A program made the translations under genes and the position numbers. From positions 62,001 to 126,000 of the forward strand of contig CAKZQQ010000005.1 of assembly GCA_937141405.1 (NCBI GenBank): a stretch of 64,000 nucleotides of DNA, written 5' to 3'. Under the pieces are notes generated by a model. The model was not told the DNA's origin. It saw only the letters and a list, made by a program, of their open reading frames with translations, and ran no database searches. The DNA is from an uncultured Campylobacterota bacterium. Lineage in GTDB: Bacteria > Campylobacterota > Campylobacteria > Campylobacterales > Sulfurovaceae. Of this stretch, positions 27,804 through 37,343 are shown piece after piece (position 1 is the stretch's first letter; each line of letters begins with the position of its first letter).

Positions 27804-28464
27804 AGCCTACACGCACTAAGTTTGAGCCGCATTTTATAGCAAGTTCATAATCTCCGCTCATCCCCATCGAGCATATATTTGCCCCGCTCTTTTTGAGTTT
27901 TTCGAAGACGGCATATGTCGTCTCAAAATTTCTTTGCACCTCACTCCTATCATCACTATTTGCTCCGATACTCATAACACCTTGAAAATCTATATTTGTA
28001 CATCGCTCTTGCATCTCATGATAGAGCTCTATCGCTTTTTCTGCCTCTATACCGGATTTTGTAATCTCCCCAGAGCTATTTATCTGCATCAATGCATCAA
28101 GTTTTTGATTGTCACTGTTTTGAAGTCGGCTATCAAGCGCTAAGGCAAGATCAATTGAGTCGATAGAGTGGATAAGAAAAGGGTTAAGCTTAATCAGCTT
28201 ATTGATCTTATTTTTTTGTAGTGTGCCTATCATATGCCACTCGATAGGAAGCTCTATAAGCTGATTGGCTCTTGATTCAAGTTGTTGCACCTGATTCTCT
28301 CCAAAGGCTCTTTGCCCTAACTCATAGAGTGATTGTATATTTTCTATCTCTGTATATTTGCCTACAGCAACAAGCTTGACAATATGGTGTCCGCTTACGC
28401 TAAGTCTTGCTTGTTCGATATTGTGTATAACTCTATCAAGATTTTCTCTGAGATGATCGCGCAT
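27787..28464 (-). CDS. yggS: PLP homeostasis protein, YggS/PROSC family
   Basis: Single-domain TIM-barrel PLP-binding protein of 225 residues with no known enzymatic reaction; it buffers pyridoxal phosphate. The PLP lysine is Lys36 in KLVAVGKYTE. Further signature stretches are FGENQVQQL, IEWHMIGTLQKNK and the C-terminal SMGMSGDYELAIKCGSNLVRVG. It is the last gene of the nine-gene minus-strand run, starting 2 bases after rseP. No unusual change is seen. Confidence 0.92.
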   Translation of the reverse strand: MRDHLRENLDRVIHNIEQARLSVSGHHIVKLVAVGKYTEIENIQSLYELGQRAFGENQVQQLESRANQLIELPIEWHMIGTLQKNKINKLIKLNPFLIHSIDSIDLALALDSRLQNSDNQKLDALMQINSSGEITKSGIEAEKAIELYHEMQERCTNIDFQGVMSIGANSDDRSEVQRNFETTYAVFEKLKKSGANICSMGMSGDYELAIKCGSNLVRVGSKIFR

Positions 28465-28466
28465 GT

Positions 28467-29546
28467 TTATCCCATTAGCCTATTGATATCATTATAAAGA
28501 CCGATAAACATCAGTCCGAAAAGAATAGCCCAGCCGATAAGTGTGAGCCTATAGAGCACATTTTCGCTTGGAGCTTTGCCTCGAATCATCTCGTAGAGAT
28601 TAAACATAATGTGTCCTCCGTCAAGTGCAGGAATAGGTAAGAGATTTAACACACCAAGATTTACGGAGATGAGTGCAGTAAAAAGAAAGAGTGCTATGAT
28701 GCCGGCATCTGAAGCTTTTGCAGTAATATCAACGATGGTTATGGCTCCACCGAGTTTATCTACACCGACGGCACCCGTAATCAATTTTTGAATACTTTGG
28801 TATATGAGTCCTGAGGCATAGAGTGTTTCATTGTAAGCAAACTTCACTCCGTCAAAAAAGGAAAAAGAGAGCTTTTCTTCTGATATATAGGGACTTATCC
28901 CAACGAGTTTACGCTCAACATCTTCCCCGAATCTGTTTTTCTGTGTTGTTAAAATAGGAGAAAAAGTAAACTCTTTCAATGCCCCTTTTCGATCAACCGT
29001 GAGCATTAAAGTATCGCCTTGAGTTTGAACAACTTCTCCTATCTCTTGCCAGTTTGCAATAGGTATATCATTAATCGTGACAATAGTGTCGTTGATGTCA
29101 AGTCCGGCAGCTTTTGCAGCAGAATTTTCAGAAAAATCACCAATTTTTGCCGGTATGTATCTTGTAAAATCAAAAAGAGGACTAAGAGGTGTTCCGATTT
29201 GTGATACGGCAAAATAGAGAAAAAATGCTGTTAAAAAATTTGCAAATGGACCTGCAACAAGGATGATAACTCGTTGCCAAGGTTTTTTCATATTGTAGCT
29301 ATCACCATCAAGGCTTACTTTGGTTGGATCGCTATCATCTTGCCCCTTCATCTTAACATATCCGCCAAGGGGGATCATGGAGAGTCTCCACTCCGTATCG
29401 CCTATCTTTTTTGAAACTACTTTTTTGCCAAATCCTATACTAAAGACATCAACATGGACTCCAAAAAATCTTGCAGCAAAAAAGTGCCCAAGTTCATGGA
29501 AAAATATAAGAAATGAGAGGACAAGAAGTGATACTAAAAAACCCAA
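28467..29546 (-). CDS. rseP: Site-2 intramembrane metalloprotease RseP
   Basis: Cleaves transmembrane proteins such as anti-sigma factors or leftover signal peptides. The zinc motif HELGH is at residues 17-21 within the first membrane segment, and the partner aspartate lies in LPIPALDGGHIMF near the C terminus. A single PDZ domain occupies about 110-200 (SAAKAAGLDINDTIVTINDI). At 359 residues it is the one-PDZ form, shorter than the two-PDZ E. coli RseP. The start is TTG with AAGGA upstream. It follows pgsA by 3 bases. Confidence 0.93.
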   Translation of the reverse strand: MGFLVSLLVLSFLIFFHELGHFFAARFFGVHVDVFSIGFGKKVVSKKIGDTEWRLSMIPLGGYVKMKGQDDSDPTKVSLDGDSYNMKKPWQRVIILVAGPFANFLTAFFLYFAVSQIGTPLSPLFDFTRYIPAKIGDFSENSAAKAAGLDINDTIVTINDIPIANWQEIGEVVQTQGDTLMLTVDRKGALKEFTFSPILTTQKNRFGEDVERKLVGISPYISEEKLSFSFFDGVKFAYNETLYASGLIYQSIQKLITGAVGVDKLGGAITIVDITAKASDAGIIALFLFTALISVNLGVLNLLPIPALDGGHIMFNLYEMIRGKAPSENVLYRLTLIGWAILFGLMFIGLYNDINRLMG

Positions 29547-29549
29547 GAG

Positions 29550-30092
29550 TTATCCTTCAAAATTACTATTTTTAAGATAATCCCGCATATACTCAAAACC
29601 GGAATAGAGTGTCAGAATAGTTGCCACCCAAAGTATCTCATTGCCATATGGCCACTCCATAAGTAAAAAGCCAATCGCTATCATCTGTATGACTGTTTTG
29701 ACTTTACCTGCAAGTGAAGCAGAGATATCCATATTTTGTGCGGCTGCTGATACTCGAAGTCCTGTGATAAAAATTTCGCGTGTCAAGATAAGATAGATAG
29801 CCCACTCAGAGGCGCGACCAAGCATCATAAGCCCTAGAAAGCCTGCGAGTGTTAACATCTTATCAGCAAGCGGGTCGAGTATCTTCCCAAGGGGTGTTAT
29901 CTGATTAAATGTCCTAGCGATATAACCATCAAAAAAATCAGTAGCGCTCGCAACGACAAATATAAATGCCGCCATATAATCTAACCAACTATAGTGAATA
30001 TCACCAAAGAGACCTCTATCCACAAGCAATAAGAACATAAGTGGTGCTAAGAAAAGCCTGATAAGCGCAAGAGTATTGGGGATATTTAGCAT
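29550..30092 (-). CDS. pgsA: CDP-diacylglycerol-glycerol-3-phosphate 3-phosphatidyltransferase
   Basis: Makes phosphatidylglycerophosphate, precursor of phosphatidylglycerol and cardiolipin. The complete CDP-alcohol phosphotransferase motif is present: Asp52, Asp55, Gly56, Ala59, Arg60, Gly69, Asp73 and Asp77 (D-x2-DG-x2-AR-x8-G-x3-D-x3-D). The 180-residue integral membrane protein has several hydrophobic helices. The start directly abuts the stop of the reductase gene. Among CDP-alcohol enzymes, size and N-terminal NIPNTLALIRL favour PgsA over phosphatidylserine synthase. Confidence 0.93.
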   Translation of the reverse strand: MLNIPNTLALIRLFLAPLMFLLLVDRGLFGDIHYSWLDYMAAFIFVVASATDFFDGYIARTFNQITPLGKILDPLADKMLTLAGFLGLMMLGRASEWAIYLILTREIFITGLRVSAAAQNMDISASLAGKVKTVIQMIAIGFLLMEWPYGNEILWVATILTLYSGFEYMRDYLKNSNFEG

Positions 30093-30869
30093 CTATTTAA
30101 AAGTGGTCCCGCCGTCAACTATGATTGTTTGACCTGTGATCCAGCTAGCCTCATCGCTACACAAAAAGTAGACAGCTCCTGCTATATCTTCGGGTTGTCC
30201 CATCTTGTTGAGTGCCGATCTTTTAACCGTCTCTGCCTTAACCTCTTCATAATTAGTAAAAGCTTTTAGTGCATCCGTATCGATAGGGCCACCGCTTACG
30301 GCGTTGACACGAATATTCATCTCTCCAAGTTCAGTGGCTGCATATCTACTCATGGCTTCAACAGCAGCTTTGTTGGTACCATGACCTGCATAGTTATCAA
30401 TGTAGACAAGGTTGCCGGTGCTTGACATGGTCACAACAGAACCACCACCTACTTTTTCCATCCTCTTTGCCGCCTCTTGAGTACCGACAACAAAAGCATT
30501 GACTGTTGCTGTATAGATATTGTTGAGTCCTCTAGGTTTGAGTCGCATAAACTTTCCATAGCCACCAACTACGGGGCGTCCGTAGATCATTGCGTTACTC
30601 ACAAAGAAGTCAACTCTATCAAAATCTTTGTCGATTGATTCAAAGAGTGGTTTAAACTCATCAGTCTCTAGGATATTAAGCGGATAGGCTTTTGCTTTGA
30701 TGCCATAAGTCTCTTCCCACTCTTTAGCGATATCGTATGCAACATCTTTGTTGCTGTTGTAGGTAAAGGCGACATTGACACCTTGTTTGGCAAATTTCTC
30801 TCCGATAGCTTTACCGATACCTTTGGTTGCACCTGTAATGACTAAAGTTTTCCCTCTCATTTCCGACAT
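30093..30869 (-). CDS. Enoyl-ACP reductase-like SDR, FabL type
   Basis: Short-chain dehydrogenase/reductase of 258 residues with the nucleotide loop GATKGIGKAIG (13-23). The catalytic spacing is Tyr160-x6-Lys167, not the usual Tyr-x3-Lys. That spacing, with VNAVSGGPIDTDALKAF and GQTIIVDGG, resembles the NADPH-dependent FabL enoyl-ACP reductase of Bacillus, so a role in fatty-acid synthesis is likely but inferred. It lies between dapA (0-base gap) and pgsA (0-base gap) in the envelope operon. A classical FabI might exist elsewhere. Confidence 0.78.
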   Translation of the reverse strand: MSEMRGKTLVITGATKGIGKAIGEKFAKQGVNVAFTYNSNKDVAYDIAKEWEETYGIKAKAYPLNILETDEFKPLFESIDKDFDRVDFFVSNAMIYGRPVVGGYGKFMRLKPRGLNNIYTATVNAFVVGTQEAAKRMEKVGGGSVVTMSSTGNLVYIDNYAGHGTNKAAVEAMSRYAATELGEMNIRVNAVSGGPIDTDALKAFTNYEEVKAETVKRSALNKMGQPEDIAGAVYFLCSDEASWITGQTIIVDGGTTFK

Positions 30870-31766
30870 CTATTTTGCTCCTACAATTGTATAATTTTTC
30901 ATAACTTCTTCTATCTTTTTCATATTTTCTTTGCTTGGCGGAACCAAAGGGAGCCTATATTCAAGTGTATCGATAAGACCTGCTATATACATCGCAGCTT
31001 TTATAGGGATAGGATTACTCTCGCAAAAGAGCACCTTGTTGAGCGCATAAATATCTTCATTGATTGCTCTAGCGGTATCAAAGTCACCTTGAAGTGCAGC
31101 GTGAGTGAGTTTCGCTTTGATATCGGGAATCAGATTTGCTGTTACTGAAGTGATACCCGCACCCCCGCTTGCGAGAATAGGGAAATCTATAGCATCATCA
31201 CCACTAAATATGGCAAGTTCAGGACATAGAGAGCGCAATGCAACAACTTTATCGAGTGAGCCGCTTGCCTCTTTAATCCCAAAAATATTTGGCACATCAT
31301 CAAAAAGTCTTTTGATAGTTTGTGAGTCTATATCTGAACCTGTTCTGCCCGGAACATTATAGAGCATAAATGGGATATCGACAGAATTGGCAATGGCTTT
31401 ATAGTGTTGATAGAGTCCCTCTTGGCTTGGCTTGTTGTAGTAAGGGCTTACTGAAAATATGGCATCCGCACCACACTGCTGCGCAAATTTTGCAGTATCC
31501 ATAGCTTCTCTTGTGGAGTTACTCCCGGCACCTGCTAAGACTTTGACATGAGTGTTTTTACACACGGCAACAGCGATTTCGATACATTTTCTGTCCTCTT
31601 CATAGCTTAGCGTTGCACTCTCACCTGTTGTGCCGACAGGGCAGACGGCATCGATGCCACAATCTATCTGTCTTTGGATGAGCTTTGCAAAAGTTGTTTC
31701 ATCTAATTTTCCGTTTTTAAATGGAGTGATAAGTGCTGTCGTAGCACCCATTATAGGATATGTCAT
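30870..31766 (-). CDS. dapA: 4-hydroxy-tetrahydrodipicolinate synthase
   Basis: Condenses pyruvate and aspartate semialdehyde in the lysine/diaminopimelate pathway. The 298-residue TIM barrel has Schiff-base Lys165 in FGIKEASGS and proton-relay Tyr136 with Arg141 in [12 protein letters not shown]. The GTTGES carboxylate-binding loop is at 45-50. It supplies diaminopimelate for peptidoglycan as well as lysine. It overlaps the M16 protease stop by 1 base and abuts the downstream reductase gene, so it is within the nine-gene run. Confidence 0.96.
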   Translation of the reverse strand: MTYPIMGATTALITPFKNGKLDETTFAKLIQRQIDCGIDAVCPVGTTGESATLSYEEDRKCIEIAVAVCKNTHVKVLAGAGSNSTREAMDTAKFAQQCGADAIFSVSPYYNKPSQEGLYQHYKAIANSVDIPFMLYNVPGRTGSDIDSQTIKRLFDDVPNIFGIKEASGSLDKVVALRSLCPELAIFSGDDAIDFPILASGGAGITSVTANLIPDIKAKLTHAALQGDFDTARAINEDIYALNKVLFCESNPIPIKAAMYIAGLIDTLEYRLPLVPPSKENMKKIEEVMKNYTIVGAK

Positions 31767-33082
31767 TACTGTTTCCTCATGATAACTGTTGTAGAGAAGT
31801 TGTTATTGAAATATTTATTTGCAACTTCTTTGATCTTTTTAGTGGTAATTTTATCCAAATTTTCTTCATATTTTAAAAGAGGCTTTATGTTCCCCATAGC
31901 ATAGTAGTCGCCAAAAAGACTCGCTACAGAGCTTGAGCTCTCTAATGAATAGACGAAATCAGCTTTTATATTGATCTTAGCTTTATCAAGCTCTTTTCTT
32001 GAGATATCACCATCTTTTATCTTCTGTAGTTGCGCCAATATCTCACCCTCAAGGTCTTTTAAATTTGCATCTTTTGAGCAGAGTGCCATAATCACAAATA
32101 TACCCGGATCTTTAAGCTCCATGTTATAAGCGTATATCTGATCGGCAAGTTTTTTCTCTTGAACAATATTTTTCTCAAACCTACTGCTTTTGCCTGAGCT
32201 AAGAATTTGACTGATGACGCTCAGTGTCACTTGGTCTCTGTCTTCAAAATTTGGGATAGGGTAGGCTATGGCAATTGTATCAACCTTATTGCTCTCTTTT
32301 GTTATGGTGACTCTCTTTGCACCGTCTATTTTAGGTTCAACTGCATCAACCTCTTTGACCTCTTTCGTATTTTTTATTTTACCAAATACTTTTATGGCAT
32401 CATCAAAGACACTTTTTGGATCAATATCGCCGGCAACAACCAAGATGGCATTGGAGGGTTGATAGTGTTGTTCATAGAAGTCTCGAATCTCTTCAATTTT
32501 CCATCCAAGGATATCTTCCATAAAGCCTATAGGAAGCCAATGATAAGGGTGGTAGACATAATGCGTATTAAAGAGTCTAAAGTAGAGATAGCCCATCGGT
32601 GAGTTATCAGTTCTGAGTCTTCTCTCTTCAGCGACCACATCCCTCTCTTTTTGAAACTCGTCATCTTTGAGTGCGAGGTTATGCATAAGCTCGGCAAAAA
32701 GTTCAAATGTCTTTGGCATATTTTTTGAAGCCGTCTTGATATAGTAGTATGTCTTGTCAAAACCTGTTGCTGCATTGTTAACTCCCCCACCTTTTTTGAC
32801 TATAGTATCAAACTCTCCTGCGGCGAGGTTTTTGGTAGATTTAAAGCTCAAATGCTCAAGCATATGTGCCATCCCTGTTTTGCCAAGTATTTCGTTTCTG
32901 CTGCCTACTTTATAGTAAATGCTTGAGGTGATGACTCCGGATTGGTTTTTCATCGGAATAACAACAATTTGCATTCCATTTTGAAGTTTTTGAGAAAAGT
33001 GTTGAGGCAATGAATTTGCCATGATAGCTCCTATGAGACCTAACCATATGATTAGGATAGATTTAAATTTTATTTTTTCCAA
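31766..33082 (-). CDS. M16 family zinc peptidase, exported
   Basis: Predicted periplasmic insulinase-type peptidase of 438 residues. A signal peptide lies at about 1-22. The inverted zinc motif HMLEH (His73, Glu76, His77) is followed by the family glutamate region RDVVAEERR. The later half is the inactive-type partner domain seen in M16 chains. The start is TTG at the end of pyrD, which overlaps it by 13 bases. Family members of this size normally pair or act as dimers. The substrate is unknown. Confidence 0.88.
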   Translation of the reverse strand: MEKIKFKSILIIWLGLIGAIMANSLPQHFSQKLQNGMQIVVIPMKNQSGVITSSIYYKVGSRNEILGKTGMAHMLEHLSFKSTKNLAAGEFDTIVKKGGGVNNAATGFDKTYYYIKTASKNMPKTFELFAELMHNLALKDDEFQKERDVVAEERRLRTDNSPMGYLYFRLFNTHYVYHPYHWLPIGFMEDILGWKIEEIRDFYEQHYQPSNAILVVAGDIDPKSVFDDAIKVFGKIKNTKEVKEVDAVEPKIDGAKRVTITKESNKVDTIAIAYPIPNFEDRDQVTLSVISQILSSGKSSRFEKNIVQEKKLADQIYAYNMELKDPGIFVIMALCSKDANLKDLEGEILAQLQKIKDGDISRKELDKAKINIKADFVYSLESSSSVASLFGDYYAMGNIKPLLKYEENLDKITTKKIKEVANKYFNNNFSTTVIMRKQ

Positions 33083-34137
33083 TGTGCACCCACTGCTTGA
33101 GAGATGTTCGTATACTTGTCAGCCTTTAATAGTCCGGCAAGTTCCGTGTTAATATTTTTGCAAAGAAAAGGACCCTTGTAGATAAAAGCTGTATATATCT
33201 GCACTAAAGATGCCCCATCTTTTATCCGTTCATATGCTTCCTCGGCACTATCGATGCCGCCTACGGATATTAAAAGAGTTTTATCATAAAATTCTTTGCC
33301 AATAGCTTTAAAAAGTAGACGACTTTTTTCTTTTAAGAGTTCTCCACTGATACCGCCAAAATCTTTTGCTTCGTTTGTGAGGCTATAATCTATGGTTGTA
33401 TTTGTAGCTACGATACCGCTCGCACCTGCATCTAGAGCAAGCTTGCAGAGACCCAGCGCATCTTGTTCGCTCATATCCGGAGCAATCTTGAGTAGTATCG
33501 GTTTTGTTGTAATCTTTTTTGCCATGGTAAAGAGAGAGGTGACAAATGCCTCATTTTGCAAATCTCTAAGTCCCGGGGTGTTTGGTGAGGAGATATTGAT
33601 AACCACATAGTGCCCAAATGTTGAGAGATTCTTAAGAAGTGTCTCGTAATCATTTAGTGCTTTATCTTCGGGGGTTACTTTATTTTTGCCGATATTAACG
33701 CCGATTGGAAATGCAAAATTGTCATATTTGGCAACTCTTTTAGCAATCACATCCATGCCGTCATTGTTGAAACCCATTGCATTTTGGAGTGAGCGCTCTT
33801 TGATGAGACGAAAGAGTCTTGGTTTTGCGTTGCCGCTTTGAGGTTTCGGGGTGATTGTTCCAATCTCCGTATAGCCAAATCCGAGTGTTTGTATCGCTTT
33901 GATGTATTGTGCATTTTTATCGAAGCCCGCACCAAGACCGATAGGATTTTTAAAGAGTGTACCAAAGAGCTCTTGTGAGAGTATTGCATCTTCATAAGTA
34001 AAACATTTTGAAGTGATTTTTCTTATGATTGGACATTTCTCTAAGATACTAAAGCCAAAGCCGGCTAAAGCGTGCGCACTCTCAGGATCACACTTAAAGA
34101 GAACTTTTTTGATGGTATCGTAAGAGAATAGTGACAA
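33070..34137 (-). CDS. pyrD: Dihydroorotate dehydrogenase (quinone), class 2
   Basis: Membrane-associated flavoprotein that oxidises dihydroorotate to orotate with quinone as acceptor in pyrimidine synthesis. The 355-residue product has the class-2 N-terminal helical extension, then FKNPIGLGAGFDKNA, the active-site serine region NISSPNTPGL, and the FMN phosphate loops ISVGGIDSAEEAYE. The TTG at 34137 is chosen since GGAG precedes it by 7 bases; a longer frame from 34224 runs into msbA. Class 2 fits a menaquinone-using organism. Confidence 0.93.
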   Translation of the reverse strand: MSLFSYDTIKKVLFKCDPESAHALAGFGFSILEKCPIIRKITSKCFTYEDAILSQELFGTLFKNPIGLGAGFDKNAQYIKAIQTLGFGYTEIGTITPKPQSGNAKPRLFRLIKERSLQNAMGFNNDGMDVIAKRVAKYDNFAFPIGVNIGKNKVTPEDKALNDYETLLKNLSTFGHYVVINISSPNTPGLRDLQNEAFVTSLFTMAKKITTKPILLKIAPDMSEQDALGLCKLALDAGASGIVATNTTIDYSLTNEAKDFGGISGELLKEKSRLLFKAIGKEFYDKTLLISVGGIDSAEEAYERIKDGASLVQIYTAFIYKGPFLCKNINTELAGLLKADKYTNISQAVGAHWKK

Positions 34138-34181
34138 TAAAAACTCCGCTTTATAAGTTGGGTGATTATATCTAAAACCAG

Positions 34182-35891
34182 CTAAGAATCCAAAGAAGAG
34201 AGGAGTTCTTGATAGCCTGAACACTGTGTGCTAAGCTCTTCATGTGTGCCCTCGCAAAGGACTTTACCGTCTTTGAGAAAAAATATCTTATCGGCATTTT
34301 GGATACTGCTGAGTCTATGGGCAACAGAGATGGTAATCATCTCTTTTTTAAGCTCCTCAAGTGCCTCTTTAATGTAGCGCTCACTTTTGTTATCGAGTGC
34401 AGAAGTTGCCTCATCAAGTATGAGGATGTCAGGGTCTTTGTAGAGTGCTCTAGCAAGCGCGATTCTTTGTCTTTGACCACCTGAGAGATTTGAGCCTCGC
34501 TGTGCAAGCATACTCTCGATTCCATCATCCAGTTTACTTACAAACTCAAAAGCATGTGCTTTTTTGAGTGCACTTATCACCTTTGTTTTATCTATATCTT
34601 TTCCATACGCTATATTGGCAGCTATGGTGTCGTTGAAGATAAGGATATTTTGTGTGACATAACCTATCTTTCCATGAAGTGAGGCGAGTGAAAACTCGGA
34701 CATAGAATCATCATTGAGAAGTATAGAGCCGCTTGTGGGATCATAAAGCCTTACCAAAAGATTTACCAAAGAGCTTTTCCCTGCGCCGCTATCACCGACT
34801 AGCGCATAGGCACTCCCTTTTTGAAGTGTTAGTGATACATGAGAGAGGGCATGGATGTTGTTAAAATCGAGACTGACATCTTTGAGAGTAATTTTTTGTA
34901 TCTCAACTTGAAGCTCTTTTGTTCCCCCTGTGATGTTTGGTTGCAGAGCAAGTAGCTCTTTCATGCGATTATTGGCTGTAATGGCATCTTGAGATTTATT
35001 GTAGAGCGATGAGAGTCTGCGGATTGGATCATAAAGCATAAAAAGTGCAGCACTAAATGCAAAAAAACCACCCACACTCATATGCCCGCTTATCACCTCT
35101 TTCCCGCCGACAAAAAGCACAAGACCGATAGCGATAGAGCCTAAAAGTTCCATGACAGGCGAGGTGAGAGCATTGACTTTGATCTGTTTCATGATGTAGC
35201 GAAAGACATTTTTGTTCTCTATCTCAAATCGTCCCTGCTCAAAATCTTGTGATGAGTTTGCTTTTATCACTTCGATATTGGAAAATACCTCTTCGAGTCG
35301 CTCCGTCATCACTGCTGTGCTCTCTTGAGAGAGTTTTGAGTATCTGCGCATCTTTTTTGCAAGTTTTGAGAGCGGGAATATCGCCAAAGGCATAATGACA
35401 AGAAAATAGAGGGCGAGTTTCGGCGATTGGTAGAGGATGTAACTTACTAATGCGACAATTGTGAGACTTTCTCTTATAAGTTCAGGAATGATGTTGGTGA
35501 CTACTTGTTGGATACGCATGATATCATTGGTAATCCTTGAGAGGAGCTCTCCTGAGTGCATCGCTTTAAAGAAAGATATATCAAGCCTTGTGATATGAGC
35601 GAGGAGATTGTCTCTCAATTTTCTAATGACATCTTGTCCTATATAGGAGGTGTAATAGGTCTGCATATATCTTCCGACTCCCTTGAGTGCAAAAAGGAAG
35701 ATGAGTGCAAATGGGACGATATAGAGCATATTGATATCTTTTTTGATGAAGATATCATCCATAACAGGCTTAATGATATGTGCTGTCCCTGCCGTACCTA
35801 GCGCAATAGCAATCATACCTATGATGGCAAGGGAAAACTCTTTTTTATACTCTTTAAAATAGGGTAGATATTGTTTTAATAGTTCTCTCAA
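34182..35891 (-). CDS. msbA: Lipid A/lipid exporter, MsbA-type ABC transporter
   Basis: Homodimeric exporter with fused membrane and ATPase domains that flips lipid A-core across the inner membrane. Six membrane helices occupy the first 310 residues, followed by Walker A GDSGAGKSS, signature LSGGQRQR and Walker B ILILDEATSALD. I place the start at TTG 35891, overlapping the cysS stop as TTGA; a GTG at 35906 would add five residues. It sits in the envelope operon directly after cysS. MsbA is more likely than a drug exporter from the context, but the substrate is not proven. Confidence 0.85.
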   Translation of the reverse strand: MRELLKQYLPYFKEYKKEFSLAIIGMIAIALGTAGTAHIIKPVMDDIFIKKDINMLYIVPFALIFLFALKGVGRYMQTYYTSYIGQDVIRKLRDNLLAHITRLDISFFKAMHSGELLSRITNDIMRIQQVVTNIIPELIRESLTIVALVSYILYQSPKLALYFLVIMPLAIFPLSKLAKKMRRYSKLSQESTAVMTERLEEVFSNIEVIKANSSQDFEQGRFEIENKNVFRYIMKQIKVNALTSPVMELLGSIAIGLVLFVGGKEVISGHMSVGGFFAFSAALFMLYDPIRRLSSLYNKSQDAITANNRMKELLALQPNITGGTKELQVEIQKITLKDVSLDFNNIHALSHVSLTLQKGSAYALVGDSGAGKSSLVNLLVRLYDPTSGSILLNDDSMSEFSLASLHGKIGYVTQNILIFNDTIAANIAYGKDIDKTKVISALKKAHAFEFVSKLDDGIESMLAQRGSNLSGGQRQRIALARALYKDPDILILDEATSALDNKSERYIKEALEELKKEMITISVAHRLSSIQNADKIFFLKDGKVLCEGTHEELSTQCSGYQELLSSLDS

Positions 35892-37282
35892 AGTGCCCGC
35901 TCCCACAGTGTTCCCTCACTGCTATCCATGATACTGATTCCCATTTTTGCAAGTGTATCCCTTAGTGTATCAGCTTTTGTGAAATCTTTAGCACTCTTGG
36001 CTTCAAGTCGCTCTTGAATAAGGGCCTCAATCTGCTTTTTATCTTCTTCACTTACGCCGAGTTGGAAGTATTGTGCAGACTCTTTGGCTCCAAATCCAAG
36101 GAGTTCTTGTATAAAGATTAGATTTGCTCCGATTACTTTTTTGAGCTCTTTATCTTTTGGATTGAGATCGAGTTGCTCATTGGCTTTGGCTATCATTTCA
36201 TCGATGATACTGAGTGCTTTTGAGATATTGATGTCATCTTGAAGCGCTTCAAGAAAAGGTTTTATAAAACTTTCATTTGGGTGACTTTGAGTATCAAAAA
36301 GAGCTCTTTTTTTGAGTCTATAGAGTTTATCAAGTCTCTTTTTAGAAGCAAGCAGATCCTCTTCGTTGAAGTTAAAATCACTCCTATAGTGGATACCAGC
36401 AAGATAGAAGCGCAATATCTCGCCGTCATACACTTTGAGCGCATCTTTGAGAAAAAAGCTATTACCAAGGCTCTTACTCATCTTCTCGCCGTCAATCTGC
36501 ACAAATCCATTGTGCATCCAATATTTTGCAAGTTCATGATTTGTCGCACATCTACTTTGTGCTGCTTCATTTTCATGATGCGGAAAAAGCAGATCAGCAC
36601 CACCACCATGGATATCTATACTATAGGGTGCATCTTTGAGTCCATACTCTTCTATCATGGCTGAGCACTCTATATGCCAACCGGGGCGTCCTTTGCCAAG
36701 TGGAGAAGCAAAACAGCTTCCATCTTCTGTGCAGGCTTTCCAAAGCGCAAAATCTTTTTGGTTTTTTTTCTCATCCGTGTGCGTAACACGGCTCATACTC
36801 TCATCGCTGATCTTTTTAGAAACCGTGCCATAGTTTGTATCTTTTGAAGTATCAAAGTAGATATCACCGTTAGATATTTTATAGGCATATTTTTTATCTA
36901 TCAATGTTTGAATCATCGCCTCTATAGCATCCATTGATTCACTCACTTTTGGAGCGATATCAGGCTCTCTTACTAAGAGTGCAGCCATATCTTCAAGGTA
37001 GCGTTTTTCGTAAAATTCAGCTATATCTTGGATGCTTTTGCCGGTTTGCTTCGCTTTGTTGATAATCTTATCATCAATATCCGTTACATTTCTGATAAGC
37101 GTCGTTTTATATCCGCTTGCCTCTAATACTCTTCTTAAAAGATCAAAACTGATAGCACTTCTAGCATGTCCCAAATGAGCATCATCATAGACAGTTGGAC
37201 CACATACATAGAGGGTGGCTTGCCTCTCTTTTATGGGTTCAAATAGAACTTTCTCTTTTTTTACACTATCAAAAATAACCAT
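35888..37282 (-). CDS. cysS: Cysteinyl-tRNA synthetase
   Basis: Class I synthetase charging tRNA-Cys. The HIGH-like motif is HLGH at residues 36-39 after the zinc-binding Cys27 (YVCGPTVYDDA). KMSKSLGN is the KMSKS loop, and zinc is further held by WHIECS and the HHENE stretch. At 464 residues it has the typical size with C-terminal helical domain. It is the first gene of the nine-gene minus-strand run and has a TATAAT box 30 bases upstream. Confidence 0.96.
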   Translation of the reverse strand: MVIFDSVKKEKVLFEPIKERQATLYVCGPTVYDDAHLGHARSAISFDLLRRVLEASGYKTTLIRNVTDIDDKIINKAKQTGKSIQDIAEFYEKRYLEDMAALLVREPDIAPKVSESMDAIEAMIQTLIDKKYAYKISNGDIYFDTSKDTNYGTVSKKISDESMSRVTHTDEKKNQKDFALWKACTEDGSCFASPLGKGRPGWHIECSAMIEEYGLKDAPYSIDIHGGGADLLFPHHENEAAQSRCATNHELAKYWMHNGFVQIDGEKMSKSLGNSFFLKDALKVYDGEILRFYLAGIHYRSDFNFNEEDLLASKKRLDKLYRLKKRALFDTQSHPNESFIKPFLEALQDDINISKALSIIDEMIAKANEQLDLNPKDKELKKVIGANLIFIQELLGFGAKESAQYFQLGVSEEDKKQIEALIQERLEAKSAKDFTKADTLRDTLAKMGISIMDSSEGTLWERAL

Positions 37283-37310
37283 ACATTCCCTAAGATAAAA
37301 ACTTTGCTAG

Positions 37311-37316
37311 ATTATA
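37311..37316 (-). promoter_or_regulatory. Candidate -10 box for cysS-yggS operon
   Basis: TATAAT on the minus strand, 28 bases before the cysS ATG, in the 61-base gap after murJ. It probably drives the whole cysS to yggS run. Confidence 0.45.
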
Positions 37317-37343
37317 TCTAAAAATCATTTAGTCTTTTTCTCA

